From Mycobacterium sp. WUMAC-067 (GTDB taxonomy: Bacteria > Actinomycetota > Actinomycetes > Mycobacteriales > Mycobacteriaceae), in the NCBI RefSeq assembly GCF_020217485.1, contig NZ_JAEKMI010000014.1:1-64000 (forward strand): a stretch of 64,000 nt of DNA. Direction: 5' to 3'. How positions within the stretch are numbered: position 1 is the first letter of the stretch; each line of letters begins with the position of its first letter. The translations under genes and the position numbers were made by a program. The notes beneath the pieces are model-generated. The model ran no database searches. It was not told the origin of the DNA and saw nothing but the letters and a program-made list of their open reading frames with translations. Of this stretch, positions 58,862 through 64,000 are shown one piece after another.

Positions 58862-58921
58862 GCGAGCAGACGCAGAATCGCACGCGGAATCCCCGCGCAG
58901 TGCGATTCCGCGTCTGCTCGC
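58862..58921. repeat. Inverted repeat, 21-bp arms (third family member)
   Basis: The left arm GCGAGCAGACGCAGAATCGC(A) at 58862-58882 and right arm at 58901-58921 are reverse complements with a single mismatch and an 18-nt loop. It lies directly between the convergent methyltransferase (stop 58858) and fadB (stop 58930) genes, matching the sites at 19507 and 23565. Confidence 0.9.
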
Positions 58922-58929
58922 GGTAGGGC

Positions 58930-61074
58930 TTACGTCAGCGACGCGGGCGGCAGGAAGCGGTCGCCGTACTTGGCGGCCAGTTCCTTGGCGCGCGCCACGA
59001 AGGCGTCCTTGCCCGTGCCGCCGGCACCGGAGTAGCCGACGATGAACTGCGCGCTGCCCCCGGTGTACGGCGGGAAGCCGATACCCATGATGGAACCGAT
59101 GTTGGCGTCGGCGGTCGACGTCAGCACGCCCTCGTCCAGGCACTTCTGCGTCTCGAGCGCCTCGGCGAACAGCATGCGATCGATCATGTCCTGCAACGGA
59201 ATGTCCGCGCTGCCCGACTTGAACGTCTCCTGCAGGCCCGGCCACAGGCGGGTCCGCTTGCCGTCCACGTACTCGTAGAAGCCGGCGCCCTTCAAACGGC
59301 TGGGCCGTCCGATCTCGATCATCTTCTCGACCACCGCCTCGGCCGAATGCGGCTCGTAGGTGCCGCCGGCGTCCTCGACGCCCTTGCGGGTGGCGGCGGC
59401 GATCTTGTGCATCAGCTCCAGGTTGAGCTCGTCGGACAGCTGCAGCGGCGGCGCCGGGTAGCCGGCCTGCGAACCGGCGTGCTCGATGCTGGCCGGGGCC
59501 ACGCCCTCGCCGAGCATCGCCAGCGCCTCGTTGACGAACGTGCCGATCACGCGGCTGGTGAAGAAGCCGCGGCTGTCGTTGACGACGATCGGGGTCTTGC
59601 CGATGGCCAGTGTGTAGTCGAACACCCGGGCCAGGGCCTCGTCGGATGTCTTCTCGCCCTTGATGATTTCCACCAGAGGCATCTTGTCGACCGGCGAGAA
59701 GAAGTGGATCCCGATGAAGTCCTCCTGCCGCTTGACTCCGGTCGCCAGACCGGTGATCGGCAGCGTGGAGGTGTTCGACCCGAGCAGCGCGTTGGGTTCG
59801 ACGATGTCCTCGATCTCCTGGAATACCTTGTGCTTGAGTTCCTGGTTCTCGAAGACGGCCTCGATCACGAAGTCGACGCCCTTGAGGTCGGCGGGGTCGG
59901 CGGCCGGCGTGATGCGCTCGAGCAGCGCCTTGCTCTTCTCCTCGGTGGTCTTGCCGCGCTGAAGCGCCTTGGCCTCAAGCTTTTCCGAGTAACCTTTGCC
60001 CTTCTGCGCGGCTTCGAGGCTGACATCCTTGAGCACGACGTCGAAGCCGGCCTTGGCCGAGACGTACGCGATGCCGGCGCCCATCATGCCCGCACCCAGC
60101 ACGCCGATCTTGTTGATCTTGACCGGCTCGATGCCGTCGGGGCGGGAACCGCCGCCGTTGATGTGCTGTAGGTCGAAGAAGAACGCCTGGATCATGTTCT
60201 TGGCGACCTGGCCGGTGACCAGCTGGGTGAAGTAACGGCTTTCGATGCGGCTGGCCGTGTCGAAGTCCACCTGCGCGCCCTCGACGGCCGCGTCCAGGAT
60301 GGCCCGCGGCGCCGGCATCGGGGCGCCCTTCAGCTGCTTCTTGAGCAGCGCCGGGAACGACGGCAGGATGCCGGCCAGCGCGGGGCTGGCCGGGGTGCCG
60401 CCGGGCATCTTGTAACCCTTTTTGTCCCAAGGCTGTTCGTGCGAGTCGGGGTTGGCCTTGATCCATGCCTTGGCGGCGGGCACCAATTCCTCCACGGAGC
60501 CGACGAGCTCGTCGACCAGGCCGATCTCCTTGGCCTTGTCCGGCTTGAAACGGGTGCCTTGGGACAGGATGTTCATGAAGGCGTTCTGGATGCCGAACAT
60601 CCGCACGGTGCGGGTCACCCCGCCGCCGCCCGGCAGCAGGCCCAGCGTCACCTCGGGCAGACCGACGACCAATCCCTTGACGTCGGCGGCGATCCGGTGG
60701 TGACAGGCCAGCGCGATCTCCAGGCCACCGCCCAGCGCGGCGCCGTTGATGGCGGCCACCACCGGCTTGCCCAGGGTCTCCAGCGCGCGCAGGTCGCGCT
60801 TGACCGACTCGACGGTGTCGAACGCCTCGCCGGCGTTCTCGGGGCCGAGGTTGATCATGCCCTTCAGGTCACCCCCGGCGAAGAACGTCTTCTTCGCGCT
60901 GGCGATCACCACACCGGTGATCGAATCCTTCTCCGCGACAAGGCGTTCGACGGCGTTGTGCATGGACTCGCTGTAGTGCTCGTTCATCACGTTGGCCGAC
61001 CCGGTGGGGTCGTCCATCGTCAGGGTGACGATGCCGTCAGCGTCCTTATCCCACTGAATTGTGTTCTCTGCCAT
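58930..61074 (-). CDS. fadB: Trifunctional fatty-acid oxidation alpha subunit FadB
   Basis: The 714-residue protein combines a crotonase domain (VVAAINGAALGGGLEIALACHH, GLPEVTLGLLPGGGG) with a 3-hydroxyacyl-CoA dehydrogenase (NAD motif GVLGAGMMGAGIAYVSAKAG, IHFFSPVDKMPLVEII). The start MAENTIQWDK at 61074 leaves four bases after the fadA stop, so the two are co-translated. It forms the beta-oxidation complex with FadA. Confidence 0.95.
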   Translation of the reverse strand: MAENTIQWDKDADGIVTLTMDDPTGSANVMNEHYSESMHNAVERLVAEKDSITGVVIASAKKTFFAGGDLKGMINLGPENAGEAFDTVESVKRDLRALETLGKPVVAAINGAALGGGLEIALACHHRIAADVKGLVVGLPEVTLGLLPGGGGVTRTVRMFGIQNAFMNILSQGTRFKPDKAKEIGLVDELVGSVEELVPAAKAWIKANPDSHEQPWDKKGYKMPGGTPASPALAGILPSFPALLKKQLKGAPMPAPRAILDAAVEGAQVDFDTASRIESRYFTQLVTGQVAKNMIQAFFFDLQHINGGGSRPDGIEPVKINKIGVLGAGMMGAGIAYVSAKAGFDVVLKDVSLEAAQKGKGYSEKLEAKALQRGKTTEEKSKALLERITPAADPADLKGVDFVIEAVFENQELKHKVFQEIEDIVEPNALLGSNTSTLPITGLATGVKRQEDFIGIHFFSPVDKMPLVEIIKGEKTSDEALARVFDYTLAIGKTPIVVNDSRGFFTSRVIGTFVNEALAMLGEGVAPASIEHAGSQAGYPAPPLQLSDELNLELMHKIAAATRKGVEDAGGTYEPHSAEAVVEKMIEIGRPSRLKGAGFYEYVDGKRTRLWPGLQETFKSGSADIPLQDMIDRMLFAEALETQKCLDEGVLTSTADANIGSIMGIGFPPYTGGSAQFIVGYSGAGGTGKDAFVARAKELAAKYGDRFLPPASLT

Positions 61075-61078
61075 GGCC

Positions 61079-62290
61079 TTAAACCCTCTCGATGATGGTG
61101 GCGACACCCATGCCGCCGCCGATGCACAGTGTGACCAGGGCGCGACGCGCGTTGCGGCGCTCGAGCTCGTCGACCATGGTGCCGGTGATCATGGCGCCCG
61201 TGGCGCCCAGCGGGTGGCCCATCGCGATGGCGCCGCCGTTGACGTTGAGCTTCTCGTCGGGAATGTTGAGGTCCTTCTGGAACTTCAGCACCACCGACGC
61301 GAACGCCTCGTTGAGCTCGAAAAGGTCGATGTCGTCGACGGTCAGCCCGGCCCGGTCGAGGACCTTCTGCGTGGCGGGCGTCGGGCCGGTCAGCATGATG
61401 ACCGGGTCCGCGCCGCTGGTCGCGGTCGCGACGATGCGCGCCCGCGGGGTCAGCCCCTGCGACTTGCCGGCGGCCTCCGAACCGACCAGCACCAACGCGG
61501 CGCCGTCGACGATGCCGGAGCTGTTGCCGCCCGTGTGGACGTGGTTGATCTTTTCGACCCAGTGGTACTTCTGCAGCGCGACGTCGTCGAAGCCGCCCAT
61601 CTCGCCGACGCCGTCGAACGCCGTCTTGAGCTTGGCCAGGCCCTCCATGGTGGTCTCGGGCCGCATGTGCTCGTCGTGGTCGAGCACGACCAGGCCGTTC
61701 TGGTCGCGCACCGGCACGATCGACTTGGCGAAGTAGCCGCCCGACCACGCCTCGGCGGCCTTCTGCTGGCTGCGCAACGCGTAGGCGTCGACGTCCTCGC
61801 GGGAGAAGCCCTCGATGGTGGCGATCAGGTCGGCGCCGATACCCTGCGGCACGAAGCCGATCCGGTAGTTGGTCTCGGGGTCGGTCGCCCACGCGCCGCC
61901 GTCGGAGCCCATCGGCACGCGGCTCATCGACTCGACGCCGCCGGCCAGCACCAGGTCGTCCCAGCCGGAACGCACCTTCTGCGCGGCGGTGTTGACGGCT
62001 TCCAGGCCGGAGGCGCAGAACCGGTTGAGCTGGACGCCCCCGGTGGTCTCCGGCAGGCCCGCGGCCAGCACCGCGGTGCGGGCGATGTCGCCGCCCTGGT
62101 CGCCGACCGGGGACACGACGCCCAGGATCATGTCGCTGATCAGGTTCTCGTCCAGGTCGGGGTAACGCCGGCGCAGCTCGTCGACCAGGCCCACGACCAG
62201 GTTGAGCGGCTTCACCTCGTTGAGCGAGCCGTTTTTCTGCTTGCCCCGCGGCGTGCGGATGGCCTCATAAATGAAAGCTTCTTCGGACAT
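61079..62290 (-). CDS. fadA: Acetyl-CoA acyltransferase (3-ketoacyl-CoA thiolase) FadA
   Basis: The 403-residue thiolase has Cys92 in [35 protein letters not shown] (His) and the C-terminal [18 protein letters not shown] (second Cys). It is the beta subunit of the complex with FadB and completes each round of beta-oxidation. The start [13 protein letters not shown] at 62290 is consistent with the family. Its upstream region carries direct repeats shared with the divergent dapC gene. Confidence 0.95.
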   Translation of the reverse strand: MSEEAFIYEAIRTPRGKQKNGSLNEVKPLNLVVGLVDELRRRYPDLDENLISDMILGVVSPVGDQGGDIARTAVLAAGLPETTGGVQLNRFCASGLEAVNTAAQKVRSGWDDLVLAGGVESMSRVPMGSDGGAWATDPETNYRIGFVPQGIGADLIATIEGFSREDVDAYALRSQQKAAEAWSGGYFAKSIVPVRDQNGLVVLDHDEHMRPETTMEGLAKLKTAFDGVGEMGGFDDVALQKYHWVEKINHVHTGGNSSGIVDGAALVLVGSEAAGKSQGLTPRARIVATATSGADPVIMLTGPTPATQKVLDRAGLTVDDIDLFELNEAFASVVLKFQKDLNIPDEKLNVNGGAIAMGHPLGATGAMITGTMVDELERRNARRALVTLCIGGGMGVATIIERV

Positions 62291-62410
62291 GACGACTTCC
62301 TTGTTCGCGAATAGGGTTCGAATCCCGTCTTCAAGACTAGGTCCCGCACCACCCTAACAGCAGGGCCCGGCCAACCTGTTGGTTGAGCCGGTCGGCGCAG
62401 GTCAGGGCCT

Positions 62411-62462
62411 CGAGCGTGACGCGACAGTCACGTTCGGCGGCGAGCGTGACGCTGCAGTCACG
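62411..62462. repeat. Two 22-bp units with CGTGAC/GTCACG arms
   Basis: CGAGCGTGACGCGACAGTCA(CG) at 62411-62432 and CGAGCGTGACGCTGCAGTCA(CG) at 62441-62462 differ at two bases and have a period of 30. Each can form a 6-bp hairpin (CGTGAC with GTCACG). They lie in the fadA-dapC divergent region, beside a second repeat pair. Confidence 0.75.
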
Positions 62463-62470
62463 CCCGGGGC

Positions 62471-62558
62471 GGCGCGCATCGCCGCCGGGCCTAAGCTCGA
62501 TTGCCCGCCTCCTCCTCGCGCCGCACCGCGGCGCGCATCGTCGCCGGGCCTAAGCTCG
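62471..62558 (+). repeat. Pair of 29-bp direct repeats, period 59
   Basis: Units GGCGCGCATCGCCGCCGGGC... at 62471-62499 and 62530-62558 differ at one base. The spacer (CCTCCTCCTCGCGCCGCA) is the reverse complement of the GAGGAGG spacer in the repeat at 16055-16137. The second unit ends seven bases before the dapC ATG, as in the other locus. Confidence 0.85.
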
Positions 62559-62564
62559 TCCACC

Positions 62565-63749
62565 ATGACGGTCTCGCGACTGCGTCCGTACGCGACCACG
62601 GTGTTCGCCGAGATGTCGGCCCTGGCCGCGCGGATCGGGGCGGTGAACCTCGGCCAGGGATTTCCCGACGAGGACGGGCCGCCGGCCATGCTGAAGGCCG
62701 CCCAGGAGGCCATCGCCCACGGCGTCAACCAGTACCCGCCGGGGATCGGCATCGCGCCGCTGCGGCACGCGATCGCCGCCCAGCGTCGCCGCCAATACGG
62801 CATCGAGTACGACCCCGACACCGAGGTGCTGGTGACGGTCGGGGCGACCGAGGCCATCGCCTCGGCGGTGATCGGCCTGATCGAGCCCGGCTCGGAGGTC
62901 CTGCTCATCGAGCCGTTCTACGACTCCTACTCGCCGGTGGTGGCGATGGCCTCCGCGCGGCGGGTCGCCGTGCCGCTGGTCCCCCACGGCCGCGGTTTCG
63001 CCCTGGACGCCGACGCACTGCGCCGCGCGGTGACGCCGAGGACCCGCGCGCTGATCGTCAACTCACCGCACAACCCGACCGGCACGGTGCTCGGCGCGAC
63101 CGAGCTGGCCGCCATCGCCGAGATCGCCGTCGCGGCCGACCTGTTGGTGATCACCGATGAGGTGTACGAACATCTGGTGTTTGACGGCCGCCAGCACGTG
63201 CCGCTGGCCGGTTTCGACGGCATGGCCGAGCGGACGATCACCATCTCCAGCGCCGCCAAGATGTTCAACTGCACCGGCTGGAAGATCGGATGGGCTTGCG
63301 GCCCAGCGCAACTCATCGCCGGAATGCGCGCGGCCAAACAGTATCTGAGCTATGTCGGCGGCGCGCCGTTCCAGCCGGCCGTGGCTTTGGCGTTGGAGCG
63401 GGAGGGCGCGTGGGTGGACGACCTGCGCGCCACGTTGCAGGCCAGGCGCGATCGGCTGGCCGCCGGGCTGACCGACATCGGGTTCGAGGTGCACGACAGC
63501 GCCGGCACGTACTTCTTGTGCGCCGATCCGCGCCCGCTGGGCTACGACGACAGCTCCGCGTTCTGCGCGGCGCTACCCGAAAAGGTCGGGGTCGCGGCGA
63601 TCCCGATGTCGGCCTTCTGCGATCCGGACACCGTGCACGGGCCGGCCGACGTGTGGAATCACTTGGTGCGCTTCACCTTCTGCAAACGCGACGACACGCT
63701 CGATGAGGCGATCAAGCGATTGTCCGCGCTCAAGGACGGCGCTACCTAG
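62565..63749 (+). CDS. dapC: PLP-dependent aminotransferase DapC
   Basis: The 394-residue fold-type I aminotransferase has VNLGQGFPDEDGPPAMLKAA, NSPHNPTGTVLG, VITDEVYEHLVFDG and the PLP Lys region SAAKMFNCTGWKIGWACG. The length and sequence fit M. tuberculosis DapC (Rv0858c), annotated as N-succinyldiaminopimelate aminotransferase of lysine/peptidoglycan precursor synthesis, though related enzymes act on other acids. The start at 62565 lies directly after a repeat element. It converges on an SRPBCC gene. Confidence 0.88.
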   Translation: MTVSRLRPYATTVFAEMSALAARIGAVNLGQGFPDEDGPPAMLKAAQEAIAHGVNQYPPGIGIAPLRHAIAAQRRRQYGIEYDPDTEVLVTVGATEAIASAVIGLIEPGSEVLLIEPFYDSYSPVVAMASARRVAVPLVPHGRGFALDADALRRAVTPRTRALIVNSPHNPTGTVLGATELAAIAEIAVAADLLVITDEVYEHLVFDGRQHVPLAGFDGMAERTITISSAAKMFNCTGWKIGWACGPAQLIAGMRAAKQYLSYVGGAPFQPAVALALEREGAWVDDLRATLQARRDRLAAGLTDIGFEVHDSAGTYFLCADPRPLGYDDSSAFCAALPEKVGVAAIPMSAFCDPDTVHGPADVWNHLVRFTFCKRDDTLDEAIKRLSALKDGAT

Positions 63750-64000
63750 CCGGGCCGAAGCCCTCGCGGCCCATCACCCGCTTGCGCAAGCCCTCCAGCG
63801 CGGCATGAAGGATTTTCTTGCGGGCCCGCGCGACCCAGAACTCCGGCAGCGGGGCCCACGGTTCGACGGTGATGGTGAACCGCACCCTGGTCTTGTCGTC
63901 GCCCACCCGGCTCAGGTTGTACTCCCCGTGCTGCCCGTGTTGCTGGGCGGTCTTGTGGGCGTCCCACACCATCCAGTCGGGCCCCCAGTGGTATTCGAGC
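63742..64000 (-). CDS. SRPBCC family protein, N-terminal part beyond the window
   Basis: The minus frame runs through LEYHWGPDWMVWDAHKTAQQ, YNLSRVGDDKTRVRFTITVEPWAPLPEFWVARARKKILHAA and stops at 63742. These are the middle and C-terminal parts of a START/SRPBCC protein (Rv0857/Rv0856-like). Its N-terminal codons lie past the window end at 64000. The stop lies eight bases inside the dapC 3' end, so the genes converge and overlap. Function unknown; a lipid or ligand binder is likely. Confidence 0.75.
   Translation of the reverse strand, partial: LEYHWGPDWMVWDAHKTAQQHGQHGEYNLSRVGDDKTRVRFTITVEPWAPLPEFWVARARKKILHAALEGLRKRVMGREGFGPAR

Noticed and set aside
61061..62314. Plus-strand open frame antisense to fadA
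   Set aside because: FadA is complete with its catalytic Cys; the antisense frame is compositional.
62314..62326. GGGTTCGAATCCC looks like a tRNA T-arm
   Set aside because: No acceptor, D-arm or anticodon stem can be built around it, and the flanks are the fadA 5' end and a repeat region. It is a chance palindrome or at most an operator.

Overview
The window is a high-GC actinobacterial chromosome segment from a slow-growing-type Mycobacterium. The evidence is paired PPE proteins, mycolate and lipid genes (echA6, accD3, fadA/fadB, fadE10), F420-dependent LLM oxidoreductases, rpfA and prrAB. Gene order closely follows the M. tuberculosis Rv0915c-to-Rv0856 stretch as I remember it, read in the opposite direction. 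Species is not resolved from sequence alone.

Layout. (1) 0-7.4 kb, accessory: a small Excalibur-type secreted protein, a frameshifted membrane protein, two PPE-SVP genes, small orphans, and a secreted DUF4185 (GH183-type, candidate endo-D-arabinanase) protein with a proline-rich linker. (2) 7.4-18 kb: a decayed thiolase fused into an operon with a carotenoid-cleavage-type oxygenase and a VOC protein; then minus-strand genes for a membrane protein, a two-domain VOC protein, an Rv0909/Rv0910-type toxin-antitoxin pair, the CtpE cation ATPase, a serine-hydrolase lipoprotein, an MBL-fold hydrolase and EchA6. (3) 18-24.9 kb: accD3, prrA-prrB, a DUF2630 gene overlapping a phytoene-desaturase-like oxidoreductase that lacks a normal start codon, and gltA2. 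(4) 25-31.3 kb: amidohydrolase, divergent pdxH/citA, a VOC protein, and fprB with an AurF-like diiron oxygenase. (5) 31.5-43.6 kb: serC, sepH, SpoU methyltransferase, MarR regulator, small membrane proteins, DUF3027, an MFS transporter, DUF2771, a Xi-class GST-like reductase, fadE10, cspB and yccF. (6) 43.6-48 kb: a molybdopterin set (moaA2-moaD2 on plus, moaE2-mog-moaC2 on minus) around rpfA, whose leader carries a near-perfect CRP site and a c-di-AMP (ydaO-type) riboswitch. (7) 48-52.1 kb: a helicase-associated protein and the XPB helicase, joined by a MIRU-like direct repeat with a small overlapping ORF; a strong terminator closes the unit. (8) 52.1-58.9 kb, accessory: thiolase/OB-fold pair, ABM monooxygenase, an SRPBCC remnant, two LLM oxidoreductases, a TetR regulator with two operators, an FAD monooxygenase and a methyltransferase. 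(9) 58.9-64 kb: fadB-fadA, dapC and an SRPBCC gene cut by the window end.

Intergenic space carries at least four dispersed repeat families: a 21-nt-arm inverted repeat at three sites, a 57-59-nt-period direct repeat directly upstream of two start codons, a MIRU-like element, and a 41-nt element present twice. The best candidates for unrecognised biology are the XPB/partner module with its repeat-encoded leader ORF, the TetR-controlled redox cluster, the diiron-oxygenase/FprB pair, and the repeat family that runs into start codons.
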